This document shows positions 44,688-52,629 of a stretch of DNA of 64,000 bases, one piece after another. This DNA is from Streptomyces sp. NBC_01216 (GTDB lineage: Bacteria > Actinomycetota > Actinomycetes > Streptomycetales > Streptomycetaceae): contig NZ_CP108677.1 in the NCBI RefSeq assembly GCF_035994945.1, forward strand, positions 2,480,001-2,544,000, in the 5' to 3' direction. The position numbers and the translations under genes are program-made. Every line of letters starts with the position of its first letter. Positions within the stretch are counted from its first letter, which is position 1. Under the pieces are notes generated by a model. That model was not told the DNA's origin. It saw only the letters and a program-made list of their open reading frames with translations, and did not search any database.

Positions 44688-45300
44688 CCGCTTCGACCCC
44701 CACACCCCGCTGGAGGAGACGATGGGGGCGCTGGCCTCCGCCGTCCACCAGGGCAAGGCGCTGTACGTCGGTGTCTCCTCTTACACCAGTGAGCAGACCG
44801 CCGCGGCCGCCGGCATCCTCAGGGAGATGGGCGTCCCCGCCCTCATCCACCAGCCCTCGTACTCGATGATCAACCGCTGGACGGAGGAGGACGGCCTCCT
44901 CGACACGCTGGAGACGGCCGGCATGGGCTGCATCTCCTTCGTGCCGCTCGCCCAGGGGCTGCTGACCAACAAGTACCTCAAGGGCATCCCGGAGGGTTCG
45001 CGGGCCACGCAGGGCAAGTCCCTCGACCCGGAGCTGCTCTCCGAGGAGGTGCTGCGCCGACTGCGCGGCCTCGCGGCCATCGCCGAGCGACGCGGTCAGT
45101 CGCTGGCGCAACTGGCGCTGTCGTGGGTGCTGCGCGACGAGCGGATGACCTCCGCGCTGATCGGCGCGTCCAGCGTGACGCAGCTGGAGGAGAACGTGGC
45201 CGCGCCGGCCACGGCGCCGCTGACCGCGGAGGAGCTGGAGGAGATCGACTCCTTCGCGGTGGACACCGAGGGCACCAACATTTGGGCCGGACGGAACTGA
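44688..45300 (+). CDS. Aldo/keto reductase, 3' exon
   Basis: Begins with the last base of codon His142 and continues RFDPHTPLEETMGALASAVH, GKALYVGVSSYTSEQTAAAA, PALIHQPSYSMINRW, CISFVPLAQGLLTNKYLKG and LSWVLRDERMTSALIGASS (NADPH pocket), ending NIWAGRN. Exons 1 and 2 total 1,038 bases, 346 codons including the stop, with no frameshift. An ATG at 44668 would allow translation of a 210-residue C-terminal fragment, but it lacks the catalytic residues Asp65, Tyr70 and Lys101. The enzyme would use NADPH to reduce aldehydes; the exact substrate is unknown. Confidence 0.93.
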
Positions 45301-45344
45301 GCCGCCGGACACGGCGGTGGGGCGATCGGGCGCGACGGGCGGCA

Positions 45345-45375
45345 GGGCACTCGGGGGCACGACCTCCGAGTGCCC
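45345..45375 (+). terminator. 10-bp hairpin after the aldo/keto reductase gene
   Basis: GGGCACTCGG (45345-45354) pairs with CCGAGTGCCC (45366-45375), 45 bases after the stop. Confidence 0.7.
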
Positions 45376-45552
45376 GGCTCGGGCCACGCAGGTGCCCGCG
45401 GCACGGGCTTGGAGACGTGGCCGCGGGCCGGGGATGACGCCACGCGGGGGACACCCCCGGAACCGGGGTGTCGGGCGGCTGGGGGCGGGGACGTGGTGCG
45501 CCGGCGCGTCGGCGGCGCGTGTCCCGGCGCGTGTGGTGCCGAACAAAGAAAA

Positions 45553-45587
45553 CGGGCCGGTCCGTGGGGGGGATACGGACCGGCCCG
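45553..45587 (-). terminator. 13-bp hairpin with T-rich tail on the minus strand
   Basis: 45553-45565 pairs with 45575-45587. Read on the minus strand it is followed by TTTTCTTTGTT, one of the few T-tailed hairpins here. It probably ends the prepilin peptidase transcript. The rest of the 498-base gap (45301-45798) shows no gene. Confidence 0.75.
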
Positions 45588-45798
45588 AGGGGGGGTTTCC
45601 ACCATAACCCTTCATTAGTGCCGACGCGCGCCACGTGCGCCGACCGGTGTGATGCGGAATCCCCGGATCCCAGTAGGGACAAGGGCTCTGGGGTCCGATG
45701 GCGGGTTTGCGCCTCGGCGTGGCGGCGGGTTTCGTCCCTCCCAGGAGGGACCCCCGGTGACGGCCCTCCGGTTGACGCCGGGCTCCGGGGCGGCGCCC

Positions 45799-46638
45799 TC
45801 AGGGGGTCGTGGAGAGTCCTCCGAGGAGCAGCCCCAGGAGGGCGCCGCCGAGCATGAAGGGCCCGAAGGGGATGGCGGACTCTCGGCCGGCGCGCCGGGT
45901 GAGGACCAGCCCGAGCCCGTACACCGCGCCGGACAGGAACCCGGCGAAGGTCCCGGCGAAGAGGACGCCCCAGCCGTACCAGCCGAGCGCCGCGCCCACC
46001 GAGAGGGCGAGCTTCACGTCGCCGAAGCCCATGCCGCCCGGATGGATCAGGAACAGCGCGAGGTATCCGCAGCCCAGGGCGAGACCGCCGAGCAGCGCGT
46101 GGAGCCAGGAGCCGGCACTGTGCGGAAGGAGCCCGGCGCCGCCCAAGAGCAGCGGAACCGCCCCGGCGAGCGGCAGGGTGAGCCGGTCGGGCAACCGGTG
46201 GACGCGGGCGTCGACACTGGCGAGCAGCATCCCGAACGGCGTGACGAGCAGCCAGACGGCGAGTTCGGGACGAGGGCCGGTGGCCGCGGCGAGCACCGCA
46301 CAGGCGAACGCGGTGAGAAGGGGCGCCGCGAACCGGTGCCGGAACACGGCGGCGGCCGGCAGGACCCGGGCGGGGACCGGCCCGGCGGTGGCTTCCGGTG
46401 GACCCGGCGACACCGGCACCCGTACCGGCTCCGCGGCGCAGGCGCGGCAGCCGGGCGGACCGAGCCACCCGCCCGCCGGCCCGACGAAGACATGCCCCGC
46501 GGGGCAGCCGGTCCGCCGGTCCTCCCCGGGTGCGACGGAGAGCCGGTACGCGGCGCGTGGCACGAGCAGTCCGGTGGCGGCTCCCCACAGGGCGGCGGCG
46601 ACGATCGGCAGGACGTCCACGCGCGGCACCCTACCCAT
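45799..46638 (-). CDS. Prepilin peptidase (A24 family)
   Basis: 279 residues, polytopic. The two catalytic aspartates are in LLASVDARVHRLPDRL and in the signature GGMGFGDVKLALSVGAALGW. Four cysteines in an N-terminal cytoplasmic loop (TGCPAGH, GCRACAAE) resemble the zinc-binding loop of PilD-type enzymes, but are spread irregularly and may not bind metal. It cleaves the Gly-Gln bond of type IV-type prepilins. The Flp pilin and the two TadE proteins at 56-62 kb all have this site, so they are the likely substrates even though the gene lies 7-10 kb outside the Tad operon. ATG 46638 chosen; GTG codons downstream are possible. Confidence 0.88.
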   Translation of the reverse strand: MGRVPRVDVLPIVAAALWGAATGLLVPRAAYRLSVAPGEDRRTGCPAGHVFVGPAGGWLGPPGCRACAAEPVRVPVSPGPPEATAGPVPARVLPAAAVFRHRFAAPLLTAFACAVLAAATGPRPELAVWLLVTPFGMLLASVDARVHRLPDRLTLPLAGAVPLLLGGAGLLPHSAGSWLHALLGGLALGCGYLALFLIHPGGMGFGDVKLALSVGAALGWYGWGVLFAGTFAGFLSGAVYGLGLVLTRRAGRESAIPFGPFMLGGALLGLLLGGLSTTP

Positions 46639-46660
46639 CCGCGCCACTACCGTCTCCCCC

Positions 46661-47029
46661 ATGCGGAGACAGCCGAAATGGCGTGACGGCACCGGAACAC
46701 TGACCGCTCCCGGGGCGACGGTCGGACTGGAGATCGCGGCCTCCTACCGGGCCCGGCGGCGGGGCCTGCTCGGCCGGGACGGGGTCCGGGGCGCGCTGCT
46801 CCTCACCCCCGCCAACAGCATCCACACCTTCCGTATGCGGTTCGCCATCGACGTCGCCTATCTGGACCGTTCCCTGCGTGTCCTGGACGTCGTGACCATG
46901 CGGCCGGGACGCCTGGGCATGATCAGGCTCCGCGCCCGGCATGTACTGGAGGCGGAGGCCGGTGCGATGGCCGCGTGGGGACTGTGCCGAGGGGTCCGGG
47001 TCACGGCGGTCCCGGACCGAGCAGGGTGA
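46661..47029 (+). CDS. DUF192 family protein
   Basis: 122 residues. Core of the family: VGLEIAASYRARRRGLLGRDG, ALLLTPANSIHTFRMRFAID, VAYLDRSLRVLDVVTMRPGR and the C-terminal VLEAEAGAMAAWGLCRGV. The fold is a small beta-barrel of unknown role; many homologues are secreted, but this one has no signal. It starts only 22 bases from the divergent prepilin peptidase and overlaps the next gene's 3' end by 29 bases on the opposite strand. No ribosome site; a TACCGT hexamer about 7 bases upstream allows a leaderless reading. Confidence 0.85.
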   Translation: MRRQPKWRDGTGTLTAPGATVGLEIAASYRARRRGLLGRDGVRGALLLTPANSIHTFRMRFAIDVAYLDRSLRVLDVVTMRPGRLGMIRLRARHVLEAEAGAMAAWGLCRGVRVTAVPDRAG

Positions 47030-48137
47030 ACGCGCCGTAGACCGCGGAGGCGAGCGCCGGCACGGCCAGCACGAGGACCCGTCCGCGTAGCCGGAGCCGT
47101 ACGAGCGCCACCGCGGCGGGAAGGAGAAGGCCGAACGCGGGCATCATCAGACGCGGCCGGGAGCCGAAGTACGCGGCGCCGACGAGGGACACCACGACCA
47201 CGCCGATCGTGTAGACGAGCAGCGGCAGTGGCTGCCGTTGCCGGACGCACAGCGCCACCAGCCCACCGAGCAGTGCGAGCGCCGCGCACAGACCGAGCGC
47301 GGCGGGCAGCGGAAGACCGGCGATGAACCGGGCGAGGGCGACCCCGCCGTCGACGGAGTTGCCCCAGGCGGCCTGGACGTCGAAGTAGGCCGTGGCACTG
47401 CCCTGCCGCACGGCGACGTAGACGATGTACCCGAGCCAGCCGAGCGGCGCCAGGCATACCCCCGCCGCCATGCGTACCGGCAGCCGGCGCTCGCGGACGA
47501 CCGTCACCAGCGCGGTGATCCCGATCGCGGCGATGAGGGCGACGGCGGTCGGCCGGGTCAGCCCGGCGCACAGGCACAGCACGCCCGCCAGGACCCAGCG
47601 CCCGCGCAGCACGGCGAGGACCGACCAGGCGGCGAAGGCGGTGAAGAGGGTCTCGGTGTACGCCATCGACTGGACGAAGGCCGTCGGGTACACGCCCCAC
47701 AGCACGGCGAGGCAGACTCCCGCCGGATGCCCCGCGACCTGGGCACCGCACCGGTAGACACCCCAGGCGGCGGCGAGCGAGGCGGTCCAGGCGACCACGA
47801 GTCCGGCGGTGGCCGCGTCGACGGACAGGATGGCCGCGAGGGCTCGTTCCAGCGCCGGGAACAGGGGAAAGAAGGCGAGGTCGGAGTGGACGCCGCCGTC
47901 GGGCAGGGCGACCTCGTAGCCGTACCCGTGTTCGGCGATACGGACGTACCAGACCGAGTCCCACCGGCCGCTCAGCCGGTGCAGCCCGTCTTTGCCGGTG
48001 ACGGCGGAGCCGACAGCGAGCGCCACCAGTCCGAGGACACGGGTGACGGCGTACCCGCCGAGCGCCTGCCAGGGCACGGCCGCGAGGACGGACCGGAAGA
48101 CGGACCGCCGGACAGCGACGGGCTGAGCTGTGGACAT
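47001..48137 (-). CDS. GT-C type membrane glycosyltransferase (PIG-V-like mannosyltransferase)
   Basis: 378 residues with about ten membrane helices. After helix 1 comes LSGRWDSVWYVRIAEHGYGY, the loop with the acidic residue expected for polyprenyl-phosphate-sugar enzymes, then SDLAFFPLFPALERAL, YPTAFVQSMAYTETLFTAFA and GLTRPTAVALIAAIG. These match PIG-V/PIG-M-like bacterial membrane proteins that transfer mannose from polyprenol-phosphate-mannose. The acceptor is unknown. ATG 48137 (MSTAQPVAV) is used; an ATG at 48158 is the alternative. The 3' end overlaps the DUF192 gene tail to tail. Confidence 0.78.
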   Translation of the reverse strand: MSTAQPVAVRRSVFRSVLAAVPWQALGGYAVTRVLGLVALAVGSAVTGKDGLHRLSGRWDSVWYVRIAEHGYGYEVALPDGGVHSDLAFFPLFPALERALAAILSVDAATAGLVVAWTASLAAAWGVYRCGAQVAGHPAGVCLAVLWGVYPTAFVQSMAYTETLFTAFAAWSVLAVLRGRWVLAGVLCLCAGLTRPTAVALIAAIGITALVTVVRERRLPVRMAAGVCLAPLGWLGYIVYVAVRQGSATAYFDVQAAWGNSVDGGVALARFIAGLPLPAALGLCAALALLGGLVALCVRQRQPLPLLVYTIGVVVVSLVGAAYFGSRPRLMMPAFGLLLPAAVALVRLRLRGRVLVLAVPALASAVYGAFTLLGPGPP

Positions 48138-48330
48138 GCGCTCGATTATGTCCGGCACTCGAACGCCCCGGTCACGGCAGGTCGGGCCGGGTGCGCGGGA
48201 TCACAGCGGCGGCAGGGGCCGTCCGGAACAGGGACCGGGACAGTGACCGGGACTGCGGAGCAACGGCGACGGACGCCCGGGGCGCCGAGTACGGGGACCC
48301 GGCCATGCGCGGGCCGATGCCGCCGGGGTG

Positions 48331-48717
48331 TCAGCCGCCGGGACGAATCCTGCCGAACTTCGCCGCCATCACCGGGCCCAGCTGCTCGACGATGCCGTGT
48401 CCCGGCTCGTGCGGGTACGGCAGGTCGTTGAGGAACGAGGTGACGATGACCTCGTCCACGCCGAGGACGCCCCGGGTGCTCTGCTCCTCCAGGAAGTCGA
48501 GGGTCCGGCGCCAGTCCGCCGCCTGCGGGTCCTCGCCCAGGAAGGACCGGACGGTGCCCTGGACGACGTCCCAGAAGAAGACATGCGGCAGCACGCCACC
48601 CTCACTGAGCACGTGCGTGTCGTACACCTCCTGGAACGCCGGTACACGGGCGACGAGTTCGCCGACCAACCGCACGCCCTCCTGCCTGACCGTCATCATC
48701 CGACCAGGATGCGGCAT
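48331..48717 (-). CDS. Small hypothetical protein (possibly DUF7674-like)
   Basis: 128 residues, acidic, no signal peptide. Pattern: VRLVGELVARVPAFQEVYDT, GGVLPHVFFWDVVQGTVRSF, WRRTLDFLEEQSTRG, VDEVIVTSFLNDLPYPHEPG. This resembles small cytoplasmic proteins with a bundled helical fold, sometimes found as immunity genes; I cannot name it with certainty. The start is unclear: ATG 48717 here, with ATG 48768 and ATG 48699 as alternatives. The 369 bases from 48718 to 49086 hold no other gene apart from the repeats at 49002-49049. Confidence 0.6.
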   Translation of the reverse strand: MPHPGRMMTVRQEGVRLVGELVARVPAFQEVYDTHVLSEGGVLPHVFFWDVVQGTVRSFLGEDPQAADWRRTLDFLEEQSTRGVLGVDEVIVTSFLNDLPYPHEPGHGIVEQLGPVMAAKFGRIRPGG

Positions 48718-49001
48718 GAGGCCGAGCCTATCCACTGATATGCGCAAGCGATGCGAAAAGTCCCTCATACGAGGATCGTTCGAGCGTCGGGGTCCGGCGG
48801 AAGCCCGTGCCGCCGGAGCGGTTTACTGTTCCGCCGTGGCCAGCCCCGGAAGAGCATCCGCAGGCCGGGGGACGAGAGCCCCGTTCCCCCCCCTTCTCTC
48901 GCCTCCTGCCCGATTGGCCGGGACACGCTCCTCAAGGTGAGGGCCACAGGTCCCGGTCGCTAGGGTCGCGAGCGAATAAGCCGACCCGCCCGGCCGTGCC
49001 C

Positions 49002-49049
49002 GGACGCGGGAGACTTCGGACGCGGAAGAGCTCGGACGCGGAAGAGCTC
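49002..49049 (+). repeat. Three tandem 16-bp units upstream of the ESX-like cassette
   Basis: GGACGCGGGAGACTTC, GGACGCGGAAGAGCTC and GGACGCGGAAGAGCTC follow each other without gap. They lie between a -10-like TAGGGT (48961-48966) and the ribosome site GGGGGAG of the gene at 49087. They could be regulator-binding iterons or leader RNA repeats. Confidence 0.75.
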
Positions 49050-49086
49050 GGGGCGAGACAGACGAACCGTCGCTACGGGGGAGAAC

Positions 49087-49524
49087 ATGTCGTTCGACGA
49101 CGAGTGGAGCGAACTCAAGAGGGAAGTGTCCCGCGAGTCGCCTCACACGCGGCTCCATCAGGTCGCGTCGGGAGGCTCCGGCCTCGGCGGCGACGCGAAC
49201 CTCGCGAACCTCAGTGTCAATCAAGACAAACTCGGAGCGATCGGCAACGCGGCCTACGCGCTGCGCGGTCGCCTCGTGAAGGACGGGATCCACGCGCGGA
49301 CGACCACCGAGGAAGCGGCAACCTCGATGTCCGGCCACGGATTCCGCACCGGAGCAGCGATGACGACGGTCCAGGAGACGTGGGGCTCCCAGCTGAGCAC
49401 GCTACTGGACGCGTGCGCGCACGTCTCCAATCACCTGGACTACAGCGCGGCCCGGCACGCACAGGACGAGGAAGACATCAGGACCGCTCTCACCACCGGC
49501 GCGATCAGCGGCCACTTCACATAG
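49087..49524 (+). CDS. Small ESX/WXG100-like helical protein
   Basis: 145 residues, no signal peptide or membrane helix. After an acidic N-terminus, the middle (LSVNQDKLGAIGNAAYALRG) and C-terminal part (TTVQETWGSQLSTLLDACAH, VSNHLDYSAARHAQDEEDI) form two long amphipathic helices joined by a turn. A Trp-Gly sits where WXG100 proteins have WxG. This is the layout of type VII secretion small partners in actinobacteria. GGGGGAG precedes the ATG by 4 bases. The next gene follows 14 bases downstream. The ESX assignment is by layout only, so moderate. Confidence 0.65.
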   Translation: MSFDDEWSELKREVSRESPHTRLHQVASGGSGLGGDANLANLSVNQDKLGAIGNAAYALRGRLVKDGIHARTTTEEAATSMSGHGFRTGAAMTTVQETWGSQLSTLLDACAHVSNHLDYSAARHAQDEEDIRTALTTGAISGHFT

Positions 49525-49538
49525 GTCGGGAGTGAATC

Positions 49539-51890
49539 GTGCTGACTTTCGACGATGTGTACCGGGCCCCGCTCGGGAAGATGAAGGCCGCGGCCGACGA
49601 CTGGTCGGAGATGAAGGGGAAGCTGGACAAGCTGGCCGACGACGCCCGAACGACGATGGCCGCCAAGGCCAAGGACGACTACTGGCGGGGAGTGAACGCC
49701 GAGGTCACCAAACCGTTCGTGGACAAGACCGCGAAGGAGTTCGACGACGCGGCCAAGGCCGCCGACGGGATCCACCGGATCCTTCAGGACGGCTACGACA
49801 GCTTCAAGAAGGCCCAGGACGACCTCAAGAAGATCGTCGAGACCGAGGCGCCCGCACAGGGGCTGGTCGTGACGTCGAACGGGACGGTAGAGGCGCGGAA
49901 CCCGGTCACGCTGATCAAGGACCCGGGGGTTCGGCACGACCCCGACTATCCCGACCTGGTGCGCCGGGAGCGGGCGGCGATCAACGCGATGAAGCAGCGG
50001 ATCGACGCCGTCGTCGAGACCTGCGACGACGCCGACCTGGCCTGCTCCAACGCGCTCAAGGCCGACATCACGAGCGACAAACACGACTTCAGCGGGCCGA
50101 GGTACGGCAGCCTGGACGCCGAAGAGGCACAGCGCGCTCTCGATCTGGCCGAGAAGGGCCGGGACATCTCCCATGCGGACCTCGAGCGGCTGAACGAACT
50201 CCTCAAGAAGAACAGCGGCTCGAAGGAGTTCTCACGGACCTTCTACGAGGGTCTCGGGCCGAAGGGCGCGCTGGAGTTCTTCGGACGGCTCTCCACCGAC
50301 ACGTACGGCAACTCGGGCCCCGAACCGGACAAGCAGCGACTGGAAGACGTCCAGGCCCTGCAGCGGAACCTTGGCCTCACCCTCGCCACGGCCACTCGCG
50401 GCGGCGACACCTGGACCGAGAACTGGTCCACCGAGATGCGGAAACTGGGCACCGAACGTGTTCCGCTCACCAGTCATCACTACAACCCGCCGTTCGGGTA
50501 CCAGCTACTCGGCGGCATCATGCGCTACGGCCACTACGACCCCAAGTTCCTGGTTCCCATCGCCGAGCATGTGACACAGCTGCACGCCAAGGACCCTTAC
50601 CTGTTCGGCGGCAGCAAGAGCCTCGACAGCGGCTGGCTGAAGAACGCGTACAACCCGTCCGGCGTCAACGGCGCAGGCTTCGACCCGATGATCCCGGTGC
50701 TGGAGGCACTCGGCCACAGCCCCGAGGCCGCGAAGCAGTTCTTCTCCGCCACACCGACGCCCTACAACGAGGACGGCACCATCGGCGGGACGGTCGACCT
50801 GGACCCGAAGACGAAGGACACTCAGGAGACCAGTTACCTGGACTTCTTCGCCAACGAGAAATACGAGTTCTTCCCCGACGTCGAGGGCCACGCCCCGGAC
50901 GCCCGCACGAAGACCATGGACTTCATGCCCGACGCGCTCGGCCACGCACTGGAGGCCGCGACCCTCGGTCACGCGTGGGACGATCCGCAGCCGCAACTCG
51001 TCCGGGACGAGAAGACGGCCGACATCATGCACGAGGTCGTCGAGAAGTACGGAGGAGACGCCGAGTTCCTCAAGAAGTACCAGTCCGGCCTCGCGGACAG
51101 CCTCGGCAACATGGGCGCCGGCTACATCGACGATCTCAACTGGGCTCTGAACAAGAACGACTGGGAGAGCCCGTACGCACCTACGGACAACAGCACGAAA
51201 TCTGCTCACCCGGAGTTCGGACGGGAACAGACAATCAGGTTCTTGAGCACTCTGGGCCAGCATCCGGACGCGTACGCCACGGTCTCCACGGCGGAGCGCA
51301 TCTACACCACCAGCGTGCTGGAGGCGCAGGTCGGACCGGACGGCGAGATCAACGTAGGGCGGGCCCGTGGTGCGGTGTACACCGGGGCAAATCTTCAGGG
51401 GCTACTGGACGAGTCACGCGCCGCTCAGGTCGAGGCGGAAGGCATGAAGGTGCATGAGGACTACGAGAAGGCACAGGCCAAGAAAGCCGCATGGGTGGAG
51501 TTCGGCACCACGGCCGCCATCGCGGCCGGTGTCGCCTTCCTGCCCGCTACCGCCGCCGCCGCGGGAGCCGCAGCCATCCTCGTACCACTCGCGGTCGAGA
51601 CGGGTAGCGGAGCCATGGGGCAGCTGGCTGGACAGGTGATCGGCGACTGGTCCGACAAGACCCTCGATGACCACAAGGAAACCACCGAGGGGAAGATTCA
51701 CGAGGACAAGGCCGTCCTCTACATGGCGGGAAGGTACAGCGCCGAGTCGCCCATGGAGCGATTCGTCATGATGCACCGCGCCGAGGTGAGCGACGAGGTC
51801 AAGCAGGACCTCATCCAGGCGGTCGACGGCGGCTATCTGTTGGGCAATGCCCACGCGAGGCAGACCGGCAACGCACCGGAGACTGGCTGA
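49539..51890 (+). CDS. Large ESX-like / putative polymorphic-toxin-type protein (DUF6571-like)
   Basis: 783 residues. The N-terminal ~120 residues are a long charged helical hairpin (LGKMKAAADDWSEMKGKLDK, DKTAKEFDDAAKAADGIHRI) of the LXG/ESX type. A ~400-residue middle region has repeated short helices (GLGPKGALEFFGRLSTDTYG, EALGHSPEAAKQFFSATPTP). Near 635-690 is an Ala/Gly-rich hydrophobic segment (TTAAIAAGVAFLPATAAAAG, AAAILVPLAVETGSGAMGQL) that could insert into membranes. I associate this architecture with the Streptomyces family named DUF6571, from memory. No recognisable enzyme domain. GTG start, GGGAG ribosome site. Sits between the WXG-like protein and a lipoprotein. Confidence 0.7.
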   Translation: MLTFDDVYRAPLGKMKAAADDWSEMKGKLDKLADDARTTMAAKAKDDYWRGVNAEVTKPFVDKTAKEFDDAAKAADGIHRILQDGYDSFKKAQDDLKKIVETEAPAQGLVVTSNGTVEARNPVTLIKDPGVRHDPDYPDLVRRERAAINAMKQRIDAVVETCDDADLACSNALKADITSDKHDFSGPRYGSLDAEEAQRALDLAEKGRDISHADLERLNELLKKNSGSKEFSRTFYEGLGPKGALEFFGRLSTDTYGNSGPEPDKQRLEDVQALQRNLGLTLATATRGGDTWTENWSTEMRKLGTERVPLTSHHYNPPFGYQLLGGIMRYGHYDPKFLVPIAEHVTQLHAKDPYLFGGSKSLDSGWLKNAYNPSGVNGAGFDPMIPVLEALGHSPEAAKQFFSATPTPYNEDGTIGGTVDLDPKTKDTQETSYLDFFANEKYEFFPDVEGHAPDARTKTMDFMPDALGHALEAATLGHAWDDPQPQLVRDEKTADIMHEVVEKYGGDAEFLKKYQSGLADSLGNMGAGYIDDLNWALNKNDWESPYAPTDNSTKSAHPEFGREQTIRFLSTLGQHPDAYATVSTAERIYTTSVLEAQVGPDGEINVGRARGAVYTGANLQGLLDESRAAQVEAEGMKVHEDYEKAQAKKAAWVEFGTTAAIAAGVAFLPATAAAAGAAAILVPLAVETGSGAMGQLAGQVIGDWSDKTLDDHKETTEGKIHEDKAVLYMAGRYSAESPMERFVMMHRAEVSDEVKQDLIQAVDGGYLLGNAHARQTGNAPETG

Positions 51891-51915
51891 TCAACCAATG
51901 GTTACGAGGATCGTC

Positions 51916-52560
51916 ATGAGAAGAACGATCGGGCCCATCACCTTCGGACTGGTCGCCTGTACCCTCCTGTCCGCCTGTGGAAGGGGCGAGGAGAAGAGTC
52001 GCGAACTACGCGTCACCGCCGCACAGCAGTGCGAAGGCACGCTCTCACCTGTGGCTGCCAAGGCTCTGACCACGGCCTTGAGAGCGGAGAGATTCAAGAA
52101 CAGGGAGGCGGGCGGCCTTGAGCGCACTGTGCGGCAGTTGGCATCAGACTACGAGAAGGGGGAACGCTGGTCGTTTCATCCCGACATGTGCGAAGTCAAG
52201 GCGCAGACGGGTACCACCGGTCTCGATGTCCACTTCGGCCTCTACGACCCGAGCGATCTCATCGGCGACGGACGCGTGATCAACATGCACCCCTATCAAA
52301 TGGGGCGTGAGGCGCACACGGGGTTCAAGAGGGCCTACCTGTTCCTGGAATGCACCAGCCCCCGGCTCGAAGGCTCCGCGAAGGCACCGGCCCGCATCCA
52401 GGGGACACTCGACCTCGACAAACCCTATCCGCCCGACACCGTCCCCATCCGCGAGGCCAACCTCACCATCCTCCACTCCGTGGCCTTGGCCGTGGTCAAG
52501 GAGCTGGGCTGCAAGAACAACGCGGGTCTCACCGAAAAGCCGATACTCGAAGCAAAGTGA
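51916..52560 (+). CDS. Lipoprotein, third gene of the ESX-like cassette
   Basis: 214 residues. Signal peptide RRTIGPITFGLVACTLLSAC ends in the lipobox LSAC, so the mature protein is membrane-anchored outside. Two internal cysteines (QQCEGTLSP and DMCEVKAQT), plus ones in LFLECTSPRL and KELGCKNNAG, suggest two disulfides. GAGGA lies 7 bases before ATG 51916; ATG 51898 is in frame but would push the signal peptide inward. It begins 25 bases after the 783-residue gene, so it belongs to the same operon. It may be an immunity or receptor protein, by position only. Confidence 0.75.
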   Translation: MRRTIGPITFGLVACTLLSACGRGEEKSRELRVTAAQQCEGTLSPVAAKALTTALRAERFKNREAGGLERTVRQLASDYEKGERWSFHPDMCEVKAQTGTTGLDVHFGLYDPSDLIGDGRVINMHPYQMGREAHTGFKRAYLFLECTSPRLEGSAKAPARIQGTLDLDKPYPPDTVPIREANLTILHSVALAVVKELGCKNNAGLTEKPILEAK

Positions 52561-52629
52561 GCGATCCGCCCTCCTCGGGGCCCTGTCGACAACCTGTCGC
52601 GACTGCACCGAAGGCAAAGGGGTGGTCGG

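Noticed and set aside
44668..45300. Separate 210-residue aldo/keto reductase starting at ATG 44668
   Set aside because: It lacks three catalytic residues and starts inside intron domain VI.
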